Part shown: positions 11,958-22,500 of the stretch, one piece after another | How positions within the stretch are numbered: position 1 is the first letter of the stretch | Layout: each line of letters opens with the position of its first letter | Translations under genes and position numbers: made by a program | The notes under the pieces: model-generated | Told to the model about the DNA's origin: nothing | The model's input: the letters and a program-made list of their open reading frames with translations, nothing else | The model's database searches: none | DNA from: Tetranychus cinnabarinus | Lineage: Eukaryota > Arthropoda > Arachnida > Trombidiformes > Tetranychidae | NCBI GenBank assembly: GCA_022266195.1 | Contig: WHVY01000008.1 | Span: 2,604,001-2,668,000, forward strand | Length of the DNA: 64,000 bases | Direction: 5' to 3'

Positions 11958-14900
11958 TCATTGCTTTCCACCATAAGTAGGATTCTTAAAAGTAGTTGTT
12001 GCCTCTCTGTAAATAGGATTTCCACCCTGAAATAGAAAATGAAAGTTGAAACAGAAAGAGAAGTGAATTAATATAGAGATAGAAACTAGACAAATAGATG
12101 AAACTAATTAACATTGAATTGTTTAAATTACACTTACCGTGTCCCATTTGGCCATTTGTCGTTCCTTCTCAAATTTAGCATATTCACGGCTATCATGAAT
12201 CGTCGTAATTAATTTCCACACCAATAATAATAACAGACCAACAAGTACAATACCAACAATTACTCCTATTACAATGGCTAGTATATTAACTGGTGTTGGA
12301 CAATCTTTGGTTCGTTGAGCAGTTAACTCAATTCGTTTATTATCTTCATCACCATGAATCATGTATTTAAATTGATATTTACAATCGTCGTCTTCGTCGA
12401 TGAAGGTACAGTGAACTTCGCCTTTTTCTGCATCTACCTCTAAATCATCGACGACGACCACGGACCAAGGACACTTAGTTACGTTAGTACCAAAGTCACA
12501 CTCTTCTTTTGTAAGTGGACCCGTTTTATGGACTTTACAACGAACACAGTCTTTAAGCTTCTCACATTGGGTTCGACAGGTTGGACAAAGTTGACAAAAT
12601 TGTCCAGTGTAGGGTTGGCCATCTTCACTAAAGTGACATTGACATGAGTTACAGATACAATTGCCATGACCTGAGCATATTTTATCATCCGGTGAAGCAC
12701 GGCAACCTTCAGTTGAATCATAACAACTACAATCATCACCAATCCAGCCTGGGTCACATCGACATTTACCACAATCACAGGTACCAAAGCCACTACAGAC
12801 TCTACCATTCTTACGGACACAGGAGAAGTTGTCACATTCACAGTATTTACCGTAAATCCTTTCATCTGGACTACTGGGGTCATTACATTTACACTTTCCA
12901 CAAACACATTCACCTCGACCTGTACATGATCGAGTGTCATTTGGCGCTTTACAAGACAGTTCATCTTCTATGCCGCCATTTTTCAAGTCACATTCACATT
13001 TGGATCCATAATAATTTTCATTGCAGTTGCAAATTCCACATTCGTAGGTACCATGACCGCCACAATAATCACTTCCTTTTTCTTTATTCCATTCTTGTTC
13101 ACATTCACAGTCACAAATAATTTCCACGTCCAATTCCAAAGTTTCTTTAAGCCCCACTGGACTAATTCGGATAGTTTGATTCCAGTTTTTACGAAGCTCG
13201 GGACACTTGTTGACTGTTACTCGAACCTCAAATTTTACTTCGGTACCAACTCTTAGTCCATCACATTTGTTAGTTTTCTCAAGTTTACCACCAAGGCACT
13301 TTGAATAATATTCCAGTTTAATATCATCTCCTTTATAATCATCAATAAGCTCAACAGAAGAAGTAATCTTTTGATATTCAGCTTTAACAAGGTCAACAAT
13401 ATTGGAAGAGTCATTTTTAAGCATTCCTGTGGATGAACCCTTCACCAAAGTGCTTAATTTTTCATAAATATGAACTTGATTGGCAGTGACAGCAAAAATG
13501 AGATTTACATAATAATCCATAACTTTTTGATTGATCTGGCTGATTGATGGGTAATCTTGATTAACACTTTCCGTGTATTCACCTTGTCGCATGTGACATT
13601 CACCATCATTAGGTTTAACTATACCACCAAGCTAAATAAGTAAAAAAAGAAAGTTATAAAAACTGAGTAAATCATTAGGTTCAATGTGTCTCATTGAATT
13701 ATTGAAAGAAAAGAAAAATTGTCTAAATGTGATTGAGAAGCTATTAAATTTTAATTTAAATGCAGAGATAGAGGAATTAAGAGGGAAGAGAAAAGAATTT
13801 TCGTCAAGAAGAAAAATCAATTAGAATGAATGAAAACGGAAGCCGTAAAACGGAACAAAATTCAAATTGAATGAGCAAAAAAATGTTTAAGATACTAACT
13901 GAATAGTGAAAGATGTTAAGTCAGACTGAGAAGTCATCTAATGACATTATTCATTCTAGTATCATGTCATCATACAAGGATCGTGTAATTATTTGTCAAC
14001 AAATTAATAGAAAGTACAAAAATTGTAAGAAAATTGAACAAGGGACAAAATGAGACAAATTAGTTATTAGAGAAGCAAAAGAATATGTGAGAAAATTGAT
14101 TGAAAAAATGTAATCGAATAAAGTTTCAATTAGTGATCTAATATAATAATTGATATAAACAAGGTTGAGATATTGTTGATGGAGCAAAAAACCGACAAGA
14201 TTGAGTTACCTATTAGCCAATGGCCAACAAATTGTTAAAAGGTCAACAGTGAACAAGATTAGCGGCTGAGTTGACTTTGGACAACATTTAAAGGTAAAAA
14301 CTTTTCAAGGGTTTCAGGTCTTTTTTGGCTTTTCAAGGGAAAATAAAATGGCGAAAAGATTGAAGCTATATGAGAAAGGATAAAAATATTGAAAACAATG
14401 AGAGTCGAAGATGAGGCCAAGAATAAGATGAAAGAGAAAAGCTTTATTTTCCATTTCAAATTTATCGCAAAATTGAAACTCAACTTTGGGTTTTCTTTGG
14501 TTCCTTTCAAAATTAAAATTAAAAGTACAAAATTTTTCTGTTGCTTTGCTTTGACACAAGCTAATTTCACTAACCCGATAAAAAAGTGAAATTTCAATGT
14601 AAAACTGAAAGTTTAAAGATAATCATGAAAAGCTTGGAAAGAAAGTACCGAAAACTGAGCAGCAAAAAAAGACCCAAAGGCATAGATGCAGCTATACCGC
14701 CAAGCTGAGTAAAAGCAACAAGTGAAGGGGAGAAAGTTATAAAAATCTGATCAAAGCATTATGTTCAATGAGACACATTGAATTATTGAAAGCATGAAAA
14801 ATTGTCTAAATGAGATTGAGAAGCTATTAAATGATGATGCAAATTTTATTACCTTTCCATCTCCAGCATAATGGAAACTTGAATCGGTTGAAAATACGAC

Positions 14901-16241
14901 AAGTTTACGAGAATCTTGTCTCCAGCCAATTTCTTTGGTGCAAACAATTGCTTGCATTATAGCATCAAAACCACCTTCCGGTGCATCCAGATTACCAGAA
15001 ATATTGGTTTCTTTAACTTTAGTCACAAATATTTCGCTATCATCAGCTAAAGGCATATGATTACGGAATCCATAGGGCGCAACACATCCTTTACAAGGTT
15101 CTCGTCGTCTGTCAAGTTAAATAAAAAATGAAATGAATCATCTGTTTGTATATTTTTAGATTAATTTTATTAATTGAAAGTGAAGACTGAAACAGTGAAC
15201 TTTTTCTTTCATTGCTGTCCCTCTCAATATTTTTCATTTTGAAAACAGAAAGAGAATATAAAGAAAAGTTGATTTGAAGGAGAAATGGAAAAAAGAGAAG
15301 TTTTCAAGATGAAGAGAAGAGGAAAGAGAGAAATCGTTATCAATGGTCTCTGTTTTTCAAATGTGAAGTGAAGATGACAACGAGAAATGTGGTTATGGTT
15401 TTTAAAGGTCTGGACAAGCCTGCATCACCAGATCCGTTTGTTTCTTCATCATCATCTTCCTCCACTCATCTAACTTTTGCTATCTCCCTTTCTCTTTCTT
15501 TCTCTGCTCTTTCTCGCCTTTTTTTTCTATAGACAGCAATAAGATTTGAAAGGAAATGAAGTTCACCGCCAAACATAGAGAAAATTTGTATACTATAAAC
15601 GATGTAAAAAAGGGAGTGATGTGGATGATGATAATTACTTACTTTTCTTCAACCATACTAATGTATGGCATGACTGTTTTATCAACAAATGACCCAAAAC
15701 CTAATCTAAAGTTTCTGGTTATTTTTTGCATCTCTTCAGCCAGTCTGTTACCAAGTAGACCCAATTTATCTTTATCGTCTTCCATAGATTTGGAAAGGTC
15801 CATGAGGTAGTAAAGGTCAACCGGATAGTCAACGGCTTGTTTAAATTCAGTGTAAAATCGCTGAGTATCATTGGGACGTAATTTAAGAGTTATCCGTTTA
15901 GGTCTAAGTTGAACCGCAGAGTCAGGTGAGAGAGCTTGATCCGAGAATTCTTTTGACTCGGTCACATTAACCACACTAAGAGGGAAATGTATTTTCTTAG
16001 GATCACAACCCTCATTAATTAGAGATTTATAAAAATCACATCTAGCTTTGTTGGTTTCATCAGAGAAACCATGTTGTGTGCACCAGGCACAACTAGGATC
16101 AGCTCGTATACATTCATGGCAGGTTTCCCGAGATACACACGGATTTTGTTGTTCACTTGTTTGAGCAAATGTTGATTCAAATGAAATTAAGAAAATAGTC
16201 AAGAGAAGAAAAGGTGAAGAAAAGAACACTACCGGTGACAT
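11958..16241 (-). CDS. Integrin beta subunit (4 exons)
   Basis: A cell-surface adhesion receptor subunit that pairs with an alpha subunit, binds extracellular matrix and links to actin through talin. Exons, in gene order, are 16241-15643, 15108-14853, 13631-12138 and 12026-11958. The spliced product is 805 aa (human beta-1: 798). Residues 1-26 are a signal peptide. About 34-90 is a Cys-rich PSI domain. The beta-I domain holds the MIDAS motif DLSKS (148-152) and the cation-site segment NLDAPEGG, and continues through GDGKLGGIV across the exon 2/3 junction. Cys-rich integrin EGF repeats follow, then the beta-tail domain, one transmembrane helix, and a tail of about 47 residues with HDSREYAKFEKE and two talin/kindlin-binding motifs, NPIY and NPTY. 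The last exon encodes GGNPIYREATTTFKNPTYGG and the C-terminus. All key residues are present. It resembles beta-1/betaPS-type subunits; the exact paralogue is not assigned. Confidence 0.96.
13620..13750. repeat. Integrin intron 3 tandem duplication, copy A (over the real 3' splice site)
   Basis: This segment spans the first bases of integrin exon 3 (encoding LGGI), its 3' splice site and about 110 bp of adjoining intron. It is repeated in degenerate form at 14692-14831 in the same orientation. Shared words include agaaagttataaaaa, attgaattattgaaag, aaaaattgtctaaatg and gattgagaagctattaaat. Confidence 0.85.
14692..14831. repeat. Integrin intron 3 tandem duplication, copy B with vestigial exon start
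   Basis: A degenerate direct copy of 13620-13750, about 1.07 kb away inside the same intron. On the minus strand it keeps a usable-looking acceptor (TTTTACTCAG, exon edge at 14704) followed by codons for LGGI. After that the reading departs from integrin sequence. The rest of the exon was lost or never copied, so this looks like a relic of an exon-containing tandem duplication, not a working alternative exon. Confidence 0.75.
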
Positions 16242-16550
16242 GGTAAAAGGTTTGATTAGAAATATGAATATGGTGAAGATGAGGATGAAGATGATGATGA
16301 AAGAAAAAAGATACTTAATAAAAACTTAGAAAACAAAAATCACAGAAAAAAATGAAACTCAGTTTTTGATAGATTAAGTTATCAAAGCCATAAGTAAACT
16401 GTTAAGCATCTGCTAAGCAATCTCATACCAAAAACCCGATTATCACCAGCAAAGGCAAACCAACAAACAGCCCAAAACAACCTAACCTAAAAAGTTAAGA
16501 AAAAAGAGAGAAAGTCTTCTTTACTCTCTTCTTTAGTCATCTTATCAAAA
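16242..16550. other. Integrin beta 5' flank / 5' UTR
   Basis: A purine-rich 300-bp stretch directly upstream of the integrin start codon, with GAAGAT-type repeats just before the ATG. It probably holds the 5' UTR and proximal promoter. No specific element is recognised. Confidence 0.4.
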
Positions 16551-16940
16551 ATATCATTGTAACTGTACCTCCATCTACCGTTTTCCCCAAAAGTTAGACA
16601 AGTTAATGCAAAACAACAGTAAATGTAAATAAACTAAAAGTTCAACATTCACTGTTAACTCATTTTTAATTTACAATTTATCATTGTGATAATTAATTTA
16701 ATTTAGTCAACTTTTCTAGTTAAGTAAACAATCTGTGACTTTAAATTGGAAGCCAAAATCTTTTGATACAAACTGTATTCTTATAACAATTTTGAAGCAA
16801 TTCATTGAAACAACCAAACAACTGTTACAACAGTGATTTAAAAATATTCAACGGTTAAGAGTCAATCTAAACATCATTAATAATGTTAACTTCTCAATTT
16901 TTATGCATATGTATGTGCTATTAAATATACAAAAAATATA
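16551..16940. repeat. Direct repeat, left copy, flanking the RMC1 composite
   Basis: About 390 bp, closely matched in the same orientation by 19146-19556. Long shared words include gtaactgtacctccatct, ctgtgactttaaattggaag, ccaaaatcttttgatacaaa and ggttaagagtcaatctaaac. Several small indels distinguish the copies. The right copy has about 45 extra bases near its end. The two copies bracket about 2.2 kb. Confidence 0.9.
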
Positions 16941-18067
16941 ACCAAATCAAACAGAGAAGAAGAAATTTTCGGTGAACAGGCAGTTTTGGAAAAAACCGGA
17001 ATCGGTGAAAGATAAGTTATTCCAGATTGAATTTGACCGGTGGGAGATTTAAGGTCAAACATTATGATACTTTGTGATGAACGACGACAAGATTATCTAC
17101 AATGTTAATAGCAAATCGACTGGTCAGACGTAATCGAAGTACATGCGTTTTCTAGCAGACAAACATATTGATTAATAAAAGCAAAATTCAAGACTTAAAG
17201 CTGATTTTTTAATTTAGCTGACCATTCTACCTCAAACTTGGTTAATTTATGCATAGTCGAAGATTTGAAATGAAATGGTTGGAGCAAGTTTCCATTTTGA
17301 CTTGAAGAGAGTATCAGGAATGATGAAACAGGCTGGTAGATAAACCAATTAATAGTGATATTAAAACTTTTAAGAAGTCTACAGCAATTTCTGGTTCTAT
17401 TAATTTCATAATATTCAACACCAGAATCTGTAACGAAAACGATTTCATTGCCACTTGTCCAAACATATCCAATTATAGTGCTTGTTTTGCTCTAAAAAGA
17501 TGGATTGATTTCAATTAGAAACATTTCATTCAGCTTTCATTAATTTAAAAACAATTACCTTGCAAGTTTGAGTAAACACAGATTTTGTATCTTCGTTGTC
17601 AAAGACGAAAAACTCTACTGAATTTCCACATCGCTGTAAAGCCAATATGTCAGAGCTGGGTGAAAGTTTAATCGATTTGATATTGGTTACATCTTCAAGC
17701 CTACAATTCAATAAATAGTTGAGATAAATATATTCATGTGATATAAAAATAAATCCATTTAGGAAATAATCACTTACGTTAGATTAAGTTTGAAATGTGA
17801 TGTCGGGCTTTTGACTTCGATTCCTTGAGATCCATCATTTTTTAAAATAAACACCTATCAGTTGAAGTAAGAAAAAAATGAAGAGTGATCAACGTCAAAT
17901 CATGATAAATGTGAACAAATTGAAAATAAACAAAAACAGTAAAACCTTTAACCAACAAGATTATTTTGAAAAAGCATATGCCTTACCTGTTGATTATGGT
18001 CATCAAAAAATACAATATTATCATTACTGACAGGTTCAAATTTTACATAATCAGATAATTTAAAATA
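16941..18067 (-). pseudogene. RMC1: RMC1 (C18orf8/Mic1, Mon1-Ccz1 regulator) gene fragment, decayed
   Basis: RMC1 is a subunit of the metazoan Mon1-Ccz1 GEF that activates Rab7 on late endosomes. Minus-strand exon-like blocks joined by GT-AG signals in compatible phases are 18067-17987 (FEPVSNDNIVFFDDHNQQ), 17854-17778 (VFILKNDGSQGIEVK), 17700-17559 (IKLSPSSDILALQR) and 17491-17231 (GYVWTSGNEIVFVTDSGVEY, then NGNLLQPFHFKSSTMHKL). A further block at 17151-17063 reads FAINIVDNLVVVHHK. These match the N-terminal half of RMC1 in order. It appears non-functional: there is no start Met (an in-frame TAA lies at 18068-18070), about 55 family residues are missing between the last two blocks, the frame shifts after HHK before MFDLKSPTG, and the sequence ends where the flanking repeat begins. 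Retained introns imply DNA-level duplication, not retroposition. A rapidly diverging or misassembled gene is the alternative. Confidence 0.8.
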
Positions 18068-18216
18068 TTAATGGACGCCAAGGATTGATTTATCGATGTG
18101 CAAGCAAAAGCTTTGATTTAAACAATTTCAAAAGTTTTGACATTAAAAAACAAATGATTCTATTGCTGAACAATTATAGCTCAATTGAGGAGTTTGATCC
18201 TGGTGTCTGGTCAACG

Positions 18217-18402
18217 GGTCAGAAAAATTTTACGGTTTCCAATGTCAACTAGAGGTCAAATAAGGAATTGACCTTGAATAACATTGAGCTTTCGAACTTA
18301 TGGTTTTGCATCAGCTCACTGTTCGGGTCTGAGATCTGTAGAACTAACTGTTCGTAAGTTATTCCTGAATGGAGGCGTAAAATGAAAAAACGCCCGGTAT
18401 TT
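18217..18402 (+). repeat. Dispersed repeat family, copy 1
   Basis: A member of a repeat family of about 200 bp that recurs at 42.1, 43.0, 43.4 and 50.4 kb. Characteristic words are aggtcaaataa, ttgaccttgaat, ctgtagaactaac, gttcgtaagttattcctg and ggcgtaaaatgaaaaaacgc, ending in ccggt. It lies between the RMC1 fragment and the inverted-repeat unit. Confidence 0.75.
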
Positions 18403-18900
18403 CCACTTAATTATCAGAAATCTCTGGTCTGAGGTCGAAAATAAACACTAAAAAATGTCAGTACTGTTTCCGACAGCTCCCTTGGCAATTCTCAATTGCA
18501 AGTCTCTTCCCCGATTTCGTCTGAACTGGGCTTGCAATCCTGACCAGTAAGCCCTTTGATAACGTCGATTTGTTTGAATAACTTAAACAATCATTCGGAG
18601 TTCGATTGTGACGAAGGATTGGAGACAACACTGCTCTAAATAGTTTATCATCATAAGCGTCCGGATCTTTTAGTAAAGTATGGCGCTTGTAGTGTAGACA
18701 CACAAAGCCATTTTTGCTGATGAAGATAAAGAAAATGAGAGTGAAAATAATGAAAAAGATGAAGACAGCAATTATGAAGATGCTTCCAATTACGAATTGT
18801 CCAGGGAGCCGTCGAAAACAGTACTGACATTTTTTTAGTGTTCGACCTCAGACCTAAGATTTCTGATAATTAAATCACAATACCGGGCGTTTTTCAACTT
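18371..18900. mobile_element. Inverted-repeat unit with internal transmembrane ORF
   Basis: Arms of about 110 bp (about 18371-18500 and 18786-18900) are inverted copies of each other. Shared words, read outward in, are cgcccggta, aattatcagaaatct, gtctgaggtcga, aatgtcagtactgttt and cgac-gctccct. The arms overlap the end of dispersed-repeat copy 1. The roughly 290-bp core encodes a hydrophobic helix on the minus strand. No transposase is seen and no target-site duplication was defined, so it could be a non-autonomous element or a local inverted duplication. Confidence 0.55.
18458..18823 (-). CDS. ORF with one transmembrane segment inside inverted-repeat unit (unidentified)
   Basis: An uninterrupted frame of 121 codons. 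It could follow an acceptor-like TGTCAG at the arm. It starts YCFRRLPGQF, continues with a helix of about 25 hydrophobic residues (IFIIAVFIFFIIFTLIFFIF), and then a hydrophilic tail with YKRHTLLKDPDAYDDKLFRA and LSPILRHNRTPNDC. There is no ATG in frame near the start, so it is an exon or exon relic, not a free-standing gene. Because the two arms are inverted copies, both ends of the frame are arm sequence (YCFRR and QGSCRKQY), so the true coding part may be only the core. I do not recognise the protein. The composition suggests a single-pass membrane protein's transmembrane-plus-cytosolic exon captured inside the repeat. Confidence 0.35.
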   Translation of the reverse strand, partial: YCFRRLPGQFVIGSIFIIAVFIFFIIFTLIFFIFISKNGFVCLHYKRHTLLKDPDAYDDKLFRAVLSPILRHNRTPNDCLSYSNKSTLSKGLLVRIASPVQTKSGKRLAIENCQGSCRKQY

Positions 18901-19145
18901 AGACCTTTAGCTAGAATATTAATGAGCCAAATAACAAAACCAAAGCTTAATTTTCGTACAAATGCAGGTAGCTTTTAAGGCGCCTACAGATGAATGAGAA
19001 TTGTGAATTGATCTTAAAGGTTCCTTAGATATTCCTGCGAATGAATCAACTCATTCAATAATTATTATTCTCAGGCTTTTAAAGCTTTCAAAATTAGTTA
19101 CAAGCAAATTCCTAATGAATTATTCCTTATTTCATTTCATTAAAT

Positions 19146-19556
19146 TATCACTGTAACTGTACCTCCATCTATCGTTTTACCGAAAAGTTGTTAATACAAC
19201 AACAGTAAATGAAAATAAAGTAAAAGTTCAACATTCACTGTTGACTCAATTTTAATTTACAATTTATCATTGTGACTATTAATTTAATTCAGTCAACTTT
19301 TCTCGTTAAGTAAACAATCTGTGACTTTAAATTGGAAGCCAAAATCTTTTGATACAAACTGTATTCTTATAACAAATTTTGAAGCAATTCATTGAAACAA
19401 CCAAACAACTGTTAAAATATTCAACGGTTAAGAGTCAATCTAAACATCATTAATAATGTTAACTCCTCAATTATTTTACAATCAAATCTTTTCTTTCAAT
19501 ATTTTCACTTTACACCAATGTATATACTATTGAATATACAAAAATATGTAATATTT
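19146..19556. repeat. Direct repeat, right copy, flanking the RMC1 composite
   Basis: The partner of 16551-16940, in the same orientation. It begins atcactgtaactgtacc, ends near gaatatacaaaaatatg, and shares nearly all of its length with the left copy. Confidence 0.9.
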
Positions 19557-22500
19557 CAAATGGTTCAAAATGTGTGAAGAGAAAGAGATTTGTTTACTCT
19601 TTATTTATACACTTTACATGTACATGTTGCCTTATCAAGTGAAAGCAACCAAAAGGTTACAGAAATTTAATCATTTCAAGATGTATACAAGGTGATTTGG
19701 AATTGAAATGAACTTAATAGAAGCAAAAAAGTATGTGTAAAGCTGTGTATAGTGAATATTGTGAAGTAGAGAATAAAAAAATTCTGTTGCTAATATTCAT
19801 ACATGATAATGTGAGTAAAAAATGAATGTAAAACGATTATCCAAAGTCTGGTGCAAACAAAAAAAAGATGATGATGAAGCAAGGAAAGTAAAAATATTTA
19901 CTGGAAAACATTTGATGTAATAATTTGATTCATTGTTGATTCAGTACAGTAAATCATGAAATATATTCATGAAGAGCAAAATTTAATTTCTTGTCCAATT
20001 AAACAAGCAAAAACAAGATAAAAACCCGCATAAAATGACATTCATAACTTATCCAAGTCCGATCCAAGCTCTCAACATTTGATGTTCATTACCAATGAAT
20101 TGAAACTTTGCTTTCAAAATTCAATTCATTACATGCTTTGAAATATCCAAAGCTGATAATTTCAGCTGCAAACAAACACAGAAATAGATTTTGATAAATA
20201 AAAGTCTCAAAAGCAGACTCAATCGAGTTGACATTAAAAACATTTTCTGGTCGATACCAGACTGATCACAAAATTGTGTATTAATTTATGCTGGAGTCAA
20301 TTGGCATGGAAATTGATGATTTATCGTTTTGTTTTCATCATTTATTCATATTCAAAATAAATAATTAAAATCCAATCTTAATGTTTTCATAGGAACTCGA
20401 CTAATATGAACTTCAGAAAATTTTCCGAAATTTTATATTCTTTTTGAATTTCAAACTTGAAATTTATTATTTAAATGAAGTGCAACATTGAACAATATCA
20501 ATTGAGTGATTGAAGGCAGGAATTGAAAGAGGTAAAAGGTTAGAAAATAAAGTTGATAATAATCTAATTTACTTGGATTGGTAGACTGAGCAATCAAATA
20601 TACAATTGAATAAAGCATTGATCAATAGTCGTCATCAATACAATTATAACATACAATTGGAATGAACAAGTAACAACTTGTACATTTGATTTGATTGTCA
20701 ATGGGAAAGTTAATAAGTAAATCTCATCTCTTTTTAACCTCCAAATTGATACAAATTAAACGATAACAATCCCAACAACATCTTCATCTCTTTCAATGTA
20801 AAGTCATTTATCAAGCTCACAGGGAAAGACAGAAGTAATTTATTCTCAAAGCATACGCTGAGGTTCAGTTAAGTAGCTTCATTGAGTAGCATTGGACTGA
20901 ATCACGCTCTAAATGGATAACATCGAAAAGACCAAAAGAATGTCAACAAAATTCCAAGCACCAAATACACATTTCTGTATTGATCGAAGGCCTCAAGGAT
21001 CGACTCATGCATCGTCGAGTAATTAACCCAGAATTCACTATTCACTGATTCCCATTGTTTCCTTAATGTTATCATTAAAAGCTTACTCTTTCAAGCGTCT
21101 TCACTTGCCTTTCCCTGAACATCATAATCATCTTCATGTAGCTTCTTCAGCTCAACCCATTGTTACATGTCCATACATGTTTCATCAAGTAGCATAATAG
21201 GAACATGGAAGAGTAAAAAAACGATGAGAATATTTCATCTTCCAATCATTCATCGATCATTTGTTTCATCAATTTTTCCTCCTCTTTCCAATCTTTCCAT
21301 TCTCATCCTTAAATTATATTTTTTACTTCATCTTCATTTGCTTCATCATTTATCCCATTTCTCTGAGTCTAACATTTTGAGTAACTTTTTTTTACTTCCA
21401 TTTAAACTGCCATTCTTTTGCTTTTGACTACAAAAAACTCAGTTAAATAATCAATGTTCAATAAAACGAGAATCTTTTCAAATTTTGCTCATTAAATTAG
21501 CAAATTTTATCGATCGCAAAATTGAACAAACTAAATTAAAAACGAGTTGAGAGATGATTCCAATTGCAATTAAAAATAGAAGAAAAAGAAACTCAATAAT
21601 TGGCAATTTCATTGATCCATTCACTATTTACCTTCATATTTAACCAGACTATTGATATTGTATCTAAAAATACAAAAGTTGAACCTTATTACAATACAAT
21701 GCAATGTTTCATTGAAAGGCATTATGAACAAGAAGCAAACAAGAAAATTGAAGCTCAATAATATCGTGAATACCTGTCAACACTTTAGTGACCTTTTCAT
21801 TTATCCTTCTGTCAACTCAATCAATGTTTTAACATCAGTCAGTTGTCATTTGGTTAAATCTGATTAACAACGATTAACATGAATCCAACCACGCAAACAA
21901 AGTATTAACAGCGATTAAACATTTGAGAAAAATATTTAACCCAAAAAGACGAAAAAGTTAAACTCGATCTAAATCTGAACCTGAAAATTTGAAACTTGCA
22001 ATGAAACGTTTTCCAATCAATTTGTGCACTTGAACTGAAGCTGAGTCAAGATCAATGATTACATGGAAATGATAATATAATAATATTGATCAGTAAATTG
22101 TGAGCCATAAAAAGGTTAAATTGGGAAAAGATAATAATAATGACCAAAATAAAAGTCAATAATCGATTTAGTTATCAATGTTAGACAAAGATTTAAATGT
22201 GTTTCTCGATTTCATTGTTCACGATTAACAGGTTTAGTGAAATGCCAATAATCATGTAACATGGAGTTGCTGGGAGTAAATTGGTTACAATTGAAAGTTG
22301 CCATTGATTCAATCAGAGAATCATTTTCATGAGGAAATGATTCATTCGTTTACATCTTCAAGAATCAATCATGTTTCCGTTATCATTTTGATTACCTTTT
22401 ATCCTAACTGTCGTCATCGTCTTTGCCTAATAATTTTTTTACCTAATTTTTACTCTTTTACTGTCTTTTTCTCATCTTTTTGCTCTCTTCTGTTTTCATG

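Noticed and set aside
12644..13120. 158-codon plus-strand frame opposite the integrin EGF repeats
   Set aside because: A shadow of the Cys-rich integrin exon, giving an artificial His/Tyr-rich peptide.
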